Part shown: positions 23,289-32,944 of the stretch, one piece after another | How the letters are laid out: each line of letters opens with the position of its first letter | Position numbering within the stretch: position 1 is the first letter of the stretch | From: Afipia sp. | Lineage (GTDB): Bacteria > Pseudomonadota > Alphaproteobacteria > Rhizobiales > Xanthobacteraceae | DNA: 64,000 bases | Assembly: GCA_024707075.1 (NCBI GenBank) | Contig: JANQAK010000001.1 | Span: forward strand, 1,386,001 to 1,450,000 | Direction of reading: 5' to 3' | The notes under the pieces: generated by a model | Told to the model about the DNA's origin: nothing | What the model saw: only the letters and a program-made list of their open reading frames with translations | Database searches by the model: none | Translations under genes and position numbers: made by a program

Positions 23289-23792
23289 TTACAACAAGTC
23301 TCGCCGCATCACTATGGCGTTCAATTCCTGGCCGCTTGAATCCTTGTAATAACGCTCGCGGCGGCCAACCGTGCGAAATCCGGCGCGTTCATAAAGCGCG
23401 CGGGCGGGCCGGTTGTTCTCCTCGACCTCGAGGAACACGGTTTTCAGGCCGCGCCCGGCAAGATGCCCCAGATGCGTCCGCAGCAGGTCGCGGGAGAAGC
23501 CGCGTCCGCGATATTTCGGCGCAACGGCGACGGAGAGGATTTCCGCCTCGTCCGCCGCGGTCCGCGACACGATGAAGCCGATGATCGATCCGCCGAGCCG
23601 CAGCCGGTGGGCGAGCGCGTTCCGCTCGATCAGGATTTGCTCGAATTCGTCCACGCCCCAGCCGCGATGAAACGACGCCTGATGCAGCCGCGCGAGATGT
23701 GGCGCGTCGCGCAGGCCGGCGGGTTCGACCACGGCATGGCCATGTGAGAAAAATTTCGGAAACAGGCTGGCGAGAAACGCAGGGCAGCGCAT
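23289..23792 (-). CDS. rimI: GNAT N-acetyltransferase, RimI-like (ribosomal protein S18 acetyltransferase)
   Basis: 167 aa from ATG 23792, two bases after the tsaB stop; the frame is open further upstream inside tsaB. GNAT core: EILSVAVAPKYRGRGFSRDLL with the acetyl-CoA loop RGRGF, then VFLEVEENNRPARALYERAG and a terminal FRTVGRRERYY. RimI acetylates S18 in E. coli; coupling to tsaB is the normal bacterial arrangement. Confidence 0.9.
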   Translation of the reverse strand: MRCPAFLASLFPKFFSHGHAVVEPAGLRDAPHLARLHQASFHRGWGVDEFEQILIERNALAHRLRLGGSIIGFIVSRTAADEAEILSVAVAPKYRGRGFSRDLLRTHLGHLAGRGLKTVFLEVEENNRPARALYERAGFRTVGRRERYYKDSSGQELNAIVMRRDLL

Positions 23793-23794
23793 GG

Positions 23795-24484
23795 CTATGA
23801 ACGTGCGGCCGGTTGCGCGTAACCGGCTTTCGGCTTGGCGTCCGGCGGGCGCAGATAGAACGGCTTCGCCGGCGCCGTGCCGGGTTCGGTCGCGGCTCCC
23901 AGCCATGCGACCCAGCCGATATCAGGACCGGGCTTTGGATCGACGAGCGCAGGCGCGGGAGCATGCTTCGGCCAGCGATCCGCCAGCAACTGCGCGGCGT
24001 TGCCGACCATGCGCAGCGCGCCGAAGCGCGCCGCCGCGAAGGTGTCCTCGATCGGCGCGACCGCCGGCCGCATCAGCGCCGCGCCATTGCCTGCGACGAC
24101 CTGGAAATACACATGGTCGTGCCGCGCATCGATCGCGGCGATGATCGGCTGCTCCTGCTTCTCGGCCACCAGCGGCGTGACGTAGGCCGACAAGGTGGTG
24201 AGCCCGACGACCGGCTTGTCGGCGGCAAGGCCGATGCCGCGCGCCGCCGAAATGCCGACGCGCAATCCGGTGAAGCTGCCGGGCCCCGTGGTGACCGCGA
24301 TGCGGTCGAGGCCGAGATAGGGCAGACCCGATGCCTTCATGACGCGGTCGATCAGCGGCATCAGCGCTTCGGCGTGGCCGCGTTTCATCTCCAGGGTTTC
24401 CTGCGCAATCATGGTCATCGCGCCGGCGTCCAGCACGGCGGCGGCGCAATAATCCAGCGCGGTATCGATGGCGAGAACGATCAT
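23795..24484 (-). CDS. tsaB: tRNA threonylcarbamoyladenosine biosynthesis protein TsaB
   Basis: Inactive partner in the TsaD-TsaB-TsaE complex that makes t6A37. 229 aa from ATG 24484, where homology starts (MIVLAIDTALDYCAAAVLD). ASKHA-fold motifs: RGHAEALMPLIDRVMK and DRIAVTTGPGSFTGLRVGIS, then ARGIGLAADKPVVGL. The frame extends upstream through a repeat and is not coding there. Promoter-proximal gene of the tsaB-rimI-fur-HAD-miaB-phoH-ybeY-corC-lnt run. Confidence 0.94.
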   Translation of the reverse strand: MIVLAIDTALDYCAAAVLDAGAMTMIAQETLEMKRGHAEALMPLIDRVMKASGLPYLGLDRIAVTTGPGSFTGLRVGISAARGIGLAADKPVVGLTTLSAYVTPLVAEKQEQPIIAAIDARHDHVYFQVVAGNGAALMRPAVAPIEDTFAAARFGALRMVGNAAQLLADRWPKHAPAPALVDPKPGPDIGWVAWLGAATEPGTAPAKPFYLRPPDAKPKAGYAQPAARS

Positions 24485-24522
24485 GGAGATAGCTTTAGCA
24501 GTGATGGATACGGAAATCTTGC

Positions 24523-24557
24523 TTCTTCCCCTCTCCCACAAGGGGAGAGGGGAAGAA
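24523..24557. repeat. Single CCCTCTCCC palindrome
   Basis: Inverted repeat TTCCCCTCTCCC / GGGGAGAGGGGAA around ACAA, a lone arm of the CCCTCTCCCC family, between the Nfu gene and tsaB. Confidence 0.75.
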
Positions 24558-24604
24558 AGCAGTATTCACAGGACGCTTTAATTCACAGCACGTCGCAAAT
24601 GAAA

Positions 24605-24627
24605 ATGGCCGGGACAAGCCCGGCCAT
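24605..24627 (-). terminator. Hairpin with T tail after the Nfu gene (half unit of the CATGCCCGG repeat)
   Basis: Perfect 9-bp stem ATGGCCGGG / CCCGGCCAT with a five-base loop, followed on the minus strand by TTTTC, 38 bases past the stop. It derives from the dispersed repeat seen at 6935 and 43929 but can serve as a terminator. Confidence 0.6.
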
Positions 24628-24664
24628 GACAATCTGAAAAATGTGAGAACGAACTGAGATAAAC

Positions 24665-25237
24665 TCAGCCGTTCATCGGCCGGACTTCGACCACGTCCGG
24701 AATGAAGTGCTTCAAGAGGTTCTGAATGCCGTGCTTCAGCGTCGCCGTCGAGGACGGGCAGCCGGCGCAGGAGCCCTTCATGTCGAGATAGACGATGCCG
24801 TCCTTGAAGCCGCGGAAGGTGATGTCGCCGCCGTCGCTGGCGACCGCCGGGCGAATCCGCGTTTCCAGCAGATCCTTGATGATCGCGACCGTCTCGGTGT
24901 CGGCCTCGTTGAAGAACTCGTCGGCATGGGGTGCATCGCCGTCCGCCACCTGACCGTCGGCCAAGAGCGGCGCGCCCGACATATAGTGCTCCATGATGAC
25001 GCCGAGGATCGCGGGCTTGAGATGCTGCCAGTCGCTGTCGTCCTTGGTGACGGTCACGAAATCGGAGCCGTAGAAAACGCCGGTGACGCCCGGCACGCCG
25101 AACAGCCGCTCGGCCAGCGGCGAGCGGGTGGCGGCGTCGCGGTCGGCGAATTCCATGGTGCCGCTGTCGAGCACGGCGCGGCCGGGAATGAACTTCAGGG
25201 TGGCGGGATTGGGGGTCGCTTCGGTCTGGATAAACAT
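24665..25237 (-). CDS. NifU-type Fe-S cluster carrier (Nfu/NfuA family)
   Basis: 190 aa. N-terminal Nfu_N domain (MFIQTEATPNPATLKFIPG), then a C-terminal NifU domain with ETRIRPAVASDGGDITFRGF and the cluster-binding GSCAGCPSS (CxxC near residue 158). It delivers [4Fe-4S] clusters to target enzymes. GGAGAA lies five bases before ATG 25237. Followed by a hairpin; the tsaB run lies downstream. Confidence 0.95.
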   Translation of the reverse strand: MFIQTEATPNPATLKFIPGRAVLDSGTMEFADRDAATRSPLAERLFGVPGVTGVFYGSDFVTVTKDDSDWQHLKPAILGVIMEHYMSGAPLLADGQVADGDAPHADEFFNEADTETVAIIKDLLETRIRPAVASDGGDITFRGFKDGIVYLDMKGSCAGCPSSTATLKHGIQNLLKHFIPDVVEVRPMNG

Positions 25238-25384
25238 TTGATTCTCCGGCGCATCGCCGGTTCAAGGCCGGCGCGAACGGGGTTAAGTGTGCAGTTCCTA
25301 TAACACAGATAACGCCTGAAAAAGCACCATCAAGGGACGCAGGGCAGGTGTTTTGGCCCGCATGGCAGGGTCAGGACATGGAAA

Positions 25385-25879
25385 TCAGGACAGCGCGTCG
25401 ATGTCGATGTCGCTGAGGTTGCCCGGCACGATGGTCATGGGAATCGGGAATGTCCCTGCGGTCTTCGCCAGCATGGCGATGATCGGCCCCGGACCTTCCG
25501 CTCCGGCGCTGGCCGCCAGCACGATCATGGCGATGTCGACATCCTTGTCGATGACGTCGAGGATCTGCTCGCCCGGATCGCCCTCGCGGATGACGCGCTC
25601 GGGCGTGATGGCGGCAATGCCGTTGGCGCGGCCCGACGCGCGGTCGAGGGCGGCGTTGGCGGTTTCCTCGGCTTCGGCCTGCATGATCTCGGCGACGCCG
25701 AGCCATTGCTGGTTGCGGTCGCCGGTGTCGATGACGCGCAGCATCACCACGCCGCCGCCGACGCGCACCGCCCAGCGGCTCGCGTAATAGACGGCGCGAT
25801 CGCCTTCGGCGGTGTCGTCAACGACGACAAGACATTTCGGCTTGTGGCCCTGCTCGTAGCTTCGCCGCTGGCTGCTCAT
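25385..25879 (-). CDS. Universal stress protein (UspA family)
   Basis: 164 aa from ATG 25879, which has GGGA just upstream; an earlier in-frame start at 25936 lacks coding character. Single Usp domain: KCLVVVDDTAEGDRAVYYA at the N-terminus, IAMIVLAASAGAEGPGPI, and a terminal PIPMTIVPG. The usual nucleotide-binding GxxGxG is only partly matched (SAGAEGPG), so ATP binding is uncertain. Stand-alone gene. Confidence 0.88.
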   Translation of the reverse strand: MSSQRRSYEQGHKPKCLVVVDDTAEGDRAVYYASRWAVRVGGGVVMLRVIDTGDRNQQWLGVAEIMQAEAEETANAALDRASGRANGIAAITPERVIREGDPGEQILDVIDKDVDIAMIVLAASAGAEGPGPIIAMLAKTAGTFPIPMTIVPGNLSDIDIDALS

Positions 25880-25979
25880 GCATGTCCCGGATGATGAACC
25901 GGCGGCATGCTGCCACGCGCGAGGGCGCGCCGACAAGACGAGAAGAGGCTTGACGGAACCCGATTCGCGACGCTCGCGA

Positions 25980-27019
25980 TTACGGCTTGCGAATAAAGCC
26001 GACGATGTCCTTCACCGCGTTCATGGTCTCGGACGCGATGACACGCGCGCGCGATCGGCGCCGTCGGTCAGAACCGAATCCACATAAGCCGCGTCCTGCG
26101 TCAGCTTCTTCATTTCCGCGCCGATGGGGCCGAGTTTCGCCACCGCGAGATCCACCAGCGTCGACTTGAAGCTGGAGAACTGTCCGCCGCCGAATTCGCG
26201 CAGCACGTCGGGCTTGGATCGTCCCGACAACGCAGCATAGATTCCGACGAGGTTGTCCGCTTCGGGGCGCGTCTTGAGGCCATCTTCCTCGCTCGGCAGC
26301 GGCTCCGGATCGGTCTTGGCCTTGCGCACCTTCTGCGCGATCGCGTCGGCGTCGTCGGACAGATTGATGCGCGAATAATCCGACGCGTCCGACTTCGACA
26401 TTTTCTTGGAGCCGTCGCGCAGCGACATCACCCGCGTCGCCGGGCCGGTAATCAGCGGCTCCGGCAGCGGAAAGAACTTTTCGTCGAAGTTGTGCGCGCA
26501 GATCGAGTCCGAAAAATCGTTGTTGAATTTCTGCGCGATGTCGCGCGCCAGCTCCAGATGCTGCTTCTGGTCTTCACCCACCGGCACATGGGTGGCGCGA
26601 TAGACCAGAATGTCGGCGGCCATCAGGTTCGGGTAGGCATAGAGACCCACGGATGCGTTCTCGCGGTCCTTGCCGGCTTTCTCCTTGAACTGGGTCATGC
26701 GGTTCAGCCAGCCGAGCCGCGCCACGCAGTTGAACACCCACGCCAGTTCGGCGTGTTCGGAGACCTGGCTCTGGTTGAAGACGATGTGTTTCTTCGGATC
26801 GATGCCGGCGGCGATAAAGGCGGCGGTGACCTCGCGGATATTGCGGGTCAGTTCAGCAGGGTCTTGCCAGACGGTAATGGCATGCAGGTCCACCACGCAG
26901 TAGATGCAGTTGTGGGTGTCCTGAAGTTTGACGAAGTTGACGATGGCGCCGAGATAGTTGCCGAGGTGCAGATTGCCCGTCGGCTGGACGCCTGAAAACA
27001 CCAGTTCTTTTGCAGCCAT
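25980..27019 (-). CDS. trpS: Tryptophanyl-tRNA synthetase, frame break near the C-terminus
   Basis: Class I synthetase charging tRNA-Trp. Seen: [17 protein letters not shown] with the HIGH-like motif, and KKMSKSDAS (KMSKS). The open frame ends at 26021 with an abnormal tail. Past a (CG)5 run at 26044-26053 the neighbouring frame reads [20 protein letters not shown] and stops with TAA at 25980-25982, the expected C-terminus. Loss of one CG unit or gain of one base restores 345-346 aa. I annotate the restored gene. A CTAGTG-family repeat lies between murJ and this start. Confidence 0.9.
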
Positions 27020-27042
27020 TTTGATCGTTCCCGTGCCGCCGT

Positions 27043-27210
27043 CTAGTGGAGTGGATTTGACATTCGCAAACGCTTAACAGCGAGTCCGTAAAGCGAATGT
27101 CAAATCCTAAACTCCACTAGAAGCCTATATTTTGCTAGTGGTCCTTTGATTCTAACATTCGCAATAAAGCCTGCTGAAACGGGATGCGAATGTTAGAATC
27201 GGACCACTAG
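27043..27210. repeat. Paired palindromic element, CTAGTG family, second subtype (copy C)
   Basis: C1 (27043-27120) has ends CTAGTGGAGT / ACTCCACTAG and arms GATTTGACATTCGC / GCGAATGTCAAATC. C2 (27135-27210) has ends CTAGTGGTCC / GGACCACTAG and arms GATTCTAACATTCGC / GCGAATGTTAGAATC. The 14-base spacer contains CTATA-like sequence, as in copies A and B. Arms differ from A and B, but unit length (76-78 bp), ends and pairing are the same. It lies 39 bases after the murJ stop. Confidence 0.92.
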
Positions 27211-27249
27211 CAGCCGCGCTTTTGATGCGCGTCTTTACCCACGGCAGCG

Positions 27250-28806
27250 CTATTCGCGCAAGCGGCCATCGCGCAAATTGCTGATGGCTTCGCCCCAACT
27301 GACCACGCCGAACAGGTCCAGCAGTAGGCCGTAGAACGAGACGCCCGCCGCCACCAGCCCGCCGAGGATGGTGATTCCTGCGGCGAAGCCGGCCGTGGCC
27401 GTCACCGGGGCCACGAAGGATTCGGCGAGAAACAGCATGGCCCCCATCGCGGCGGCGCAGGCCGCGATGCGTGGCAGGCGCTTTTGCGCGATGGCGTCGA
27501 TAGAGAAACCGAAGGTCGAGGCTCCGCGCCAGCCGAGGATGCCCGCGCAGAACCATGCGCCAAGCGAGATGCTGGCGGCGACGCCGCTCGCGCCATAGGC
27601 GTGTCCGAACACCAATCCGCAGATCACCGCGACGACGACGCCCAGCACCGTCGCCACCAGCGGGGTCTTGGTATCCTCGCGCGCGAAGAAGGCGGGCGAC
27701 AGCACCTTCACCAGGACATGCGCGGGCAGGCCGAGTGCGAGAATCGAGAGCGCCTGCGCGGTGGCGACGGTGTCCGCCGCGGTGAACGCGCCATGCTCGA
27801 ACAGCACGCGGATGATCGGCTGGCTGAGGATGAAGAGGCCGAGCGTCGCCGGCAGCACGAGGCCGGTGGCGAGTTCGAGGCCGCGGGATTCCGCCTGCAT
27901 CAATGCGGACTTGTCGCCGCTGCGGATGGCGCGGGTCAGTTCCGGCACCAGCACCGTGCCCATTGCCACGCCGACCATGCCGAGCGGCAATTCGATCAGG
28001 CGGTTGGCGAAATAAAGCCAGGACACCGCGGCGGGTGAACGCGAAGCGATGATCGCGCCGCCGACGATCAGGAATTGCGGTCCGGCGTTGGCGATCATGC
28101 CGGGAATGCCCTTGCGGAAGAATCCGCAGATCTGCGGATCGAACGAAATCCTGATCGGCGTCGCGACGCCGTCGCGCCACGGCCTGCGCTGCACGAGGAT
28201 CAGCATTTGCAGGCATCCGGCAACGCCCACCGCGCCGGCGATCACGGTGGCCGAAAACAGCGGGTCGTGCCGCCACACCAGCAGCACGACGAGCACCGTG
28301 ATCATGGTGAGGTTGAACAGCACCGGCGAAATCGCGGTCAGCATGAAGCGGTGTTCGGCATTCAGCACGCCCATCATCACGATGGACGGTCCGACGAAGG
28401 CGAAATACGGCATCATCAGCCGGGCGTCGGTGACGGCGAGTTGCAGCGTCTCCTGCCCGATGAAACCCGGCGCGAGCGCTGCGATCACCAGTGGCATCAG
28501 CAGGCTGAGCAGAAGCGCGATGCCGATCAGAATGAGACTGACGCTGCCGAGCACGCGCCCGGCGAAAGCGGCTGCGGCGACCGCGCCTTCTGTTTCGCGC
28601 ACCCGCAGATAGTCCGGCACCAGCGCGGCGTTGAGCGCGCCCTCGGTGAACGAGCGGCGCGTGACGTTGATGAACTGGAATGCGACCAGAAACGCGTCCG
28701 CGATCGGGCCGGCGCCGAGCAATGCCGCGACCAGTGCGTCGCGGGTGAATCCCAGCGCGCGCGACGTCAGCGTTCCGGTCGATACGGTCAGGATATGACG
28801 GATCAT
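27250..28806 (-). CDS. murJ: Lipid II flippase MurJ (MviN)
   Basis: Polytopic inner-membrane protein moving lipid II outward for peptidoglycan synthesis. 518 aa, hydrophobic throughout with about 14 predicted spans. N-terminal signature LTSRALGFTRDALVAALLGAG, then FVAFQFINVTRRSFTEGALN-like text ending NAALVPDY. The Arg and Asp of the first span are in place. Downstream on the same strand are a paired repeat and trpS. Divergent from the PfkB gene over 147 bases. Confidence 0.96.
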   Translation of the reverse strand: MIRHILTVSTGTLTSRALGFTRDALVAALLGAGPIADAFLVAFQFINVTRRSFTEGALNAALVPDYLRVRETEGAVAAAAFAGRVLGSVSLILIGIALLLSLLMPLVIAALAPGFIGQETLQLAVTDARLMMPYFAFVGPSIVMMGVLNAEHRFMLTAISPVLFNLTMITVLVVLLVWRHDPLFSATVIAGAVGVAGCLQMLILVQRRPWRDGVATPIRISFDPQICGFFRKGIPGMIANAGPQFLIVGGAIIASRSPAAVSWLYFANRLIELPLGMVGVAMGTVLVPELTRAIRSGDKSALMQAESRGLELATGLVLPATLGLFILSQPIIRVLFEHGAFTAADTVATAQALSILALGLPAHVLVKVLSPAFFAREDTKTPLVATVLGVVVAVICGLVFGHAYGASGVAASISLGAWFCAGILGWRGASTFGFSIDAIAQKRLPRIAACAAAMGAMLFLAESFVAPVTATAGFAAGITILGGLVAAGVSFYGLLLDLFGVVSWGEAISNLRDGRLRE

Positions 28807-28953
28807 CGAAGGTTTCTGCGGATCACATGCTTGCTGGCGGACGTGGTGTCGTGATAGGTCGCCGGTTGTTCCAATGACCTTTGGAACCGGCCATATCCTC
28901 CCTGAAATACCAGCTTTTGCCGGTTTTGCTCCTTTCCTACAGGAATATCATTA

Positions 28954-29955
28954 ATGACCGCAGCGACATACGACGTTCTCGGCATCGGCAACGCCATCGT
29001 CGACATTCTGGCGAAAGCCGAGGACGGCTTCCTTAGCGAGCAGGGCATGACCAAGGGCGCGATGGCGCTGATCGACGAGGCGCGGGCCGCGGCGATCTAT
29101 CAGGCGATGGGGCCGGCCATCGAGATTTCCGGCGGCTCGGCGGCGAATACCATTGCCGGCCTTGCCGATCTCGGCGCCCGCGCGGCGTTCGTCGGCAAGG
29201 TCCGCAACGACCAGCTTGGCCATGTGTTCAGCCATGACATCCGCGCCGCGCAGGTCGCGTTCGAGACGCACGCGGCATCGATCGGCCCCGCGACGGCGCG
29301 CTGCTATGTGCTGGTGTCGCCGGACGGCGAGCGCACCATGAACACCTATCTCGGCGCGGCGCAGGACCTGTCGCCCGCCGACATCGACCCGGCGCAGATC
29401 GCGGCGTCCTCGATCGTCTATCTCGAAGGCTATCTGTGGGACCCGGCCAATGCGAAGGAAGCCTTCCTGAAAGCCTCGCAGATCGCCCATGACAACAAGC
29501 GTAGCGTGGCGCTGACATTGTCCGATGCGTTCTGCGTCGGCCGCTACCGCGACGAGTTCCTCGATCTCATCCGCAGCAGGACCGTCGATCTGGTGTTCGC
29601 CAACGAGGCCGAACTGGCCTCGCTCTATCAGACCGACGATTTCGACAAGGCGCTGGCGCAACTGCGCAACGAGGCATCTCTCGCCGTCGTTACCCGCAGC
29701 GAGAAGGGCTGCGTGGTTGTCTCCAAGGATAAGGTGACAGCGGTTCCGGCATTTCCGGTGCAGCAGGTGGTGGACACCACCGGCGCGGGCGATCTGTTCG
29801 CGGCGGGATTTTTGTTCGGCACCGTGCGCGGCCTCAGCCATGAACAGTGCGGACGTCTCGGCGCACTCGCTGCCGCGGAGGTGATCCAGCACATCGGTGC
29901 GCGGCCGCAGACCTCGCTGAAGGCATTGGCGAAGGACGCCGGATTGCCGGTGTGA
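28954..29955 (+). CDS. PfkB-family sugar/nucleoside kinase, adenosine kinase-like
   Basis: 333 aa. Ribokinase fold: DVLGIGNAIVDILA at the N-terminus, ISGGSAANTIAGLADLGARA (PfkB signature 1), LVFANEAELASLY, and DTTGAGDLFAAGFLFG (signature 2, anion hole and catalytic Asp). Closest in style to the alphaproteobacterial adenosine kinase group; substrate is inferred only. Divergent from murJ, alone on its strand. Confidence 0.9.
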   Translation: MTAATYDVLGIGNAIVDILAKAEDGFLSEQGMTKGAMALIDEARAAAIYQAMGPAIEISGGSAANTIAGLADLGARAAFVGKVRNDQLGHVFSHDIRAAQVAFETHAASIGPATARCYVLVSPDGERTMNTYLGAAQDLSPADIDPAQIAASSIVYLEGYLWDPANAKEAFLKASQIAHDNKRSVALTLSDAFCVGRYRDEFLDLIRSRTVDLVFANEAELASLYQTDDFDKALAQLRNEASLAVVTRSEKGCVVVSKDKVTAVPAFPVQQVVDTTGAGDLFAAGFLFGTVRGLSHEQCGRLGALAAAEVIQHIGARPQTSLKALAKDAGLPV

Positions 29956-30184
29956 GCCGCCGCGCCCGGCACCGTTCACCATGCCACTTGTTCACCATCT
30001 GGTGACCGCCGGTTAACCGCGATTGCGCTTGAAGGCCCCGGTGCCGGCATCCATATGGCGGACAGGGCATTTCGGCTGGAACCTTTGCCGGCCGGGTTGG
30101 TTCAGATGTTCATCGCCCCATGCGGGCATGGACGAATGTCAATATTCAAGAGAAGGCCCGCAGCTAGCGGGGTGGAAGGACGCT

Positions 30185-30514
30185 ATGACCTCGACCTGGA
30201 GCGAATGGAAACGGTATCCGAAAGTTGCGCGCGGCGAGAAGCTGGAAGCGCCGATCGGGCCGGGGGTTTTCGAGGTCAGGCACACGTCGTCCGGCGCGCT
30301 GTTCGCTTTCGAGGCCGTCGATAATCTTGCGCTGGCGCTGTCGTCGATCACGTCAACGCCGAAATCATTCGCCTCCTGGTTCGGCAAGCGCGATCCGGTG
30401 GCGTCGCCCGATCTGGAATATCGCACCTACGCCACATCCACGCGCGAAGAGGCGAAGGTCGCGGCGGAGCGCATGATCGGCCGCCGCGAAACGTTCATGA
30501 GCCACGTCGCCTGA
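30185..30514 (+). CDS. Conserved hypothetical protein
   Basis: 109 aa. ATG 30185 has GGAAGGA five bases upstream; the frame is open further upstream but not coding-like. Sequence: W-rich start (TSTWSEWKRYPKV), then EAPIGPGVFEVRHTSSGAL, a helical middle and a C-terminal YATSTREEAKVAAERMIGRR. I recognise the GPGVFEVR block as recurrent in Rhizobiales proteins of unknown role but cannot name a family. No signal peptide or membrane span. Confidence 0.7.
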   Translation: MTSTWSEWKRYPKVARGEKLEAPIGPGVFEVRHTSSGALFAFEAVDNLALALSSITSTPKSFASWFGKRDPVASPDLEYRTYATSTREEAKVAAERMIGRRETFMSHVA

Positions 30515-30527
30515 TTTTCCGCGGAAG

Positions 30528-32738
30528 CTATCGCCGCAACACGCCGATCATGCGGCTGGCGAAAGTCAGCCGCTCGGCCATCACCGACATGAAGTAGGTC
30601 AGCAGCTTCTGGCCCAGCGCCGGATTATCGGTGGTGATGGCGTTGAACGCATCGGCGCGCAGCATGTAAAGCACGCTGTCGATCTCCGCCTGGATGGTGG
30701 CGCTGCGCGGCTGGCGCGAGACAAGGCCCATCTCGCCGACGGTGGTATGGCGTCCAAGGCTGCGCACCCGCGTGGTGCGGCCTTCGCCGGCGTCCACCAT
30801 GATGCCGACCCGGCCATTCAGGATAAACAGCATGGAGTCCGCCGGCTCGCCTGCGCGGGCGATGATCTCCAGCGCGCCGACCTCGATGCGCTTGCAGCGC
30901 CGCGCCAGTTCGGCGGCATCGCGGTCGTTGCCGAGGATGCTTGCGAACCAGCTTTGCAGATCGCCTTCTTCCTGCTCCAGCCCGCGATGCCGGGCAATGA
31001 TCTCGTTCTCGCACCACTCCAGGGCATGATCGAGTTCCGGCATCACCAGGACATCGCCCGACAGAAACTCTCCGGACCGCAGCATCTTTTCGGTGGCGGG
31101 CGGCAGGTTGACGAGAATGATTTTCACGCCGCTCTCGATCGCCGAGCGCCTGATCTGGGCGAAGCTGTAGGCGGCCGAGGAGTCGATGCCGGTCACCAGC
31201 CTGAAATCGAACACCAGATAGCGGCACTCCGGATGATGCAGCAGCAGCGCCTTGACGTGCTGATAGAGGCGGTTGGCCGAACCGAAGAACAGGTAGCTTT
31301 GCAGGTTCAGCCCGTGGATTTCCCTGCCGTGGGTGGCCAGCAGCGCGAGATCCTGCCGCGAGCGATCGAGCGAACTGCGATACTCGGCGCCGTCGAAGGC
31401 GAACTTGATCGAACTGATGCGCGACACACTCAACGCGAATGTCGCGCAGCCGATCACGGTGCCGATCAGGACGCCGGCGATGAAGCCCCACTTCACGATG
31501 ATGAAGATAATCGCGAGCAGCGACAGATATTCGATGGTGGACAGCCGTCGCCGCGATTCCACAATCCAGCGATTGAGCTGATCAAGCCCGAGATAGATCA
31601 GCAGTCCGCCGAGAATGAACTTCGGCATGTAGCCGAGCAGCGCCGGATCGGCCACCAGCATCAGCACGGCGATCGCGGACACCGACAGCCCGGAGAGGCG
31701 GCCGGTGGCGCCGCTGTTGGCATTGAGCAGCGAGCGGCTGAGCGAGATGCATCCCGCGTAGCCGCCGAAAAGTCCCGACAGGATATTGGCCGCTCCGGCC
31801 ACGTTCAGTTCGCGTTCGAGATTGGCTTCGCGGTTGGTCGCGACCTCGATGCCGGTGGTGTTGAACAGCGTGCTGATCGCGGTGACGAAGATGACCGCGA
31901 TGAGATTGCCGACAAGTCCGGGGAGCGCCTGCCACGGATAGTTTCCGATCGCGCTCAGGTGCCAGGGCAGCACCATGCTGGCGTGCGGCATGGTTTTAAA
32001 TGTCCAGCCGAGCGCCTGCGCCTGTTCCAGCGAGACCCCGGCGAAACGAAAGACGATATGGGCCACCACGACGCCGGCGATCAGGATGGCCGGCAGTGCG
32101 AGCGGATTGCGGGAGCGGTGCCACGTCAGATAGATCGTGAACGCCAGCGCGCCGCCCGCAAGAAGTTCGTACACCGTCATGGGATTTGCGAACGAGGCGA
32201 GGGTATCGAACCGCAACGGACGATCCGTGATGACCCGGATTCCGCCAAGCGCGATCAGGAGGGCGGTTGCGCCGAGAAAGCCGCCGATCACGGGATAGGG
32301 CACATAGCGGATCGCGTGGCCGATCCGGGTGAGGCCGAGGCTGCACAGCGCGAGGCCGGTGATGATGGTTGCGGCGGACAGCGTCAGCAGCACCGGGCCA
32401 AGCAGCGGAGCGGACGGGTCGGTCGCGGCGATATGCTCGACCAGCGACGCGGCCAGAATGCCGGTCACGGCCGCCGTGGAGGTTTCCGGGGCTCCGATGG
32501 CGAAGGGAAAGGTACTGCCCAGCGCGATCACCGCCGCGATGATGGCGGTGGCGGTGAACGTCGCCGCGATGCCATAGGGCAGATATTCAGCCAGCGGCCC
32601 GGAGAAGATCAGCACCGAGTAGGACAGGCCGAAGGATATGGTCAGAACAGCGGGCGCGGCACTCGCGAATATGTCGTTCAGCCGCGCGCGCAATTTCGCG
32701 TCCAGGCTCGAGACGGGATTGGTGGAGGGGAAAGCCAC
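30528..32738 (-). CDS. SulP-type anion transporter with STAS and cyclic-nucleotide-binding domains
   Basis: 736 aa. Residues about 1-430: SulP membrane domain with about 12 spans, including GYAGCISLSRSLLNANSGAT. About 450-570: STAS domain, with YLVFDFRLVTGIDSSAAYSF around the usual Asp/Ser site. About 600-736: cNMP-binding beta-roll (ADSMLFILNGRVGIMV, TVGEMGLVSRQPRSATI). Probably moves sulfate, bicarbonate or a carboxylate; the fused cNMP module suggests nucleotide gating. Substrate not deducible. Single gene between a small + strand gene and the enoyl-CoA hydratase. Confidence 0.92.
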   Translation of the reverse strand: MAFPSTNPVSSLDAKLRARLNDIFASAAPAVLTISFGLSYSVLIFSGPLAEYLPYGIAATFTATAIIAAVIALGSTFPFAIGAPETSTAAVTGILAASLVEHIAATDPSAPLLGPVLLTLSAATIITGLALCSLGLTRIGHAIRYVPYPVIGGFLGATALLIALGGIRVITDRPLRFDTLASFANPMTVYELLAGGALAFTIYLTWHRSRNPLALPAILIAGVVVAHIVFRFAGVSLEQAQALGWTFKTMPHASMVLPWHLSAIGNYPWQALPGLVGNLIAVIFVTAISTLFNTTGIEVATNREANLERELNVAGAANILSGLFGGYAGCISLSRSLLNANSGATGRLSGLSVSAIAVLMLVADPALLGYMPKFILGGLLIYLGLDQLNRWIVESRRRLSTIEYLSLLAIIFIIVKWGFIAGVLIGTVIGCATFALSVSRISSIKFAFDGAEYRSSLDRSRQDLALLATHGREIHGLNLQSYLFFGSANRLYQHVKALLLHHPECRYLVFDFRLVTGIDSSAAYSFAQIRRSAIESGVKIILVNLPPATEKMLRSGEFLSGDVLVMPELDHALEWCENEIIARHRGLEQEEGDLQSWFASILGNDRDAAELARRCKRIEVGALEIIARAGEPADSMLFILNGRVGIMVDAGEGRTTRVRSLGRHTTVGEMGLVSRQPRSATIQAEIDSVLYMLRADAFNAITTDNPALGQKLLTYFMSVMAERLTFASRMIGVLRR

Positions 32739-32872
32739 GCGGGACGTCCATGAAGGAAGGCTGGCCTGTCCTAGACGACGGCAACGCGGACGTAAAAGAG
32801 ATTTTTATGACAGTCGCTTTTCTCGACGGTGCTTGCGCGCAGTGAGAATGCGGGGCGCGCTTCAAGGCAAAA

Positions 32873-32896
32873 GGCCGCGCCGTTGCCGGCGCGGCC
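32873..32896 (-). terminator. Rho-independent terminator of the enoyl-CoA hydratase gene
   Basis: Perfect stem GGCCGCGCC / GGCGCGGCC with a six-base loop, followed on the minus strand by TTTTGCC, about 50 bases past the stop codon. Confidence 0.8.
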
Positions 32897-32944
32897 CTTG
32901 CCGTTGTCGTGAATGCCTGTGTCGTGAACGCCCGCCGGTGCGGC

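Noticed and set aside
24523..24557. CRISPR-like or terminator role for the CCCTCTCCC palindromes
   Set aside because: No regular spacing or spacers, and copies lie in unrelated gaps; most lack a T tail, so a dispersed repeat explains them better.
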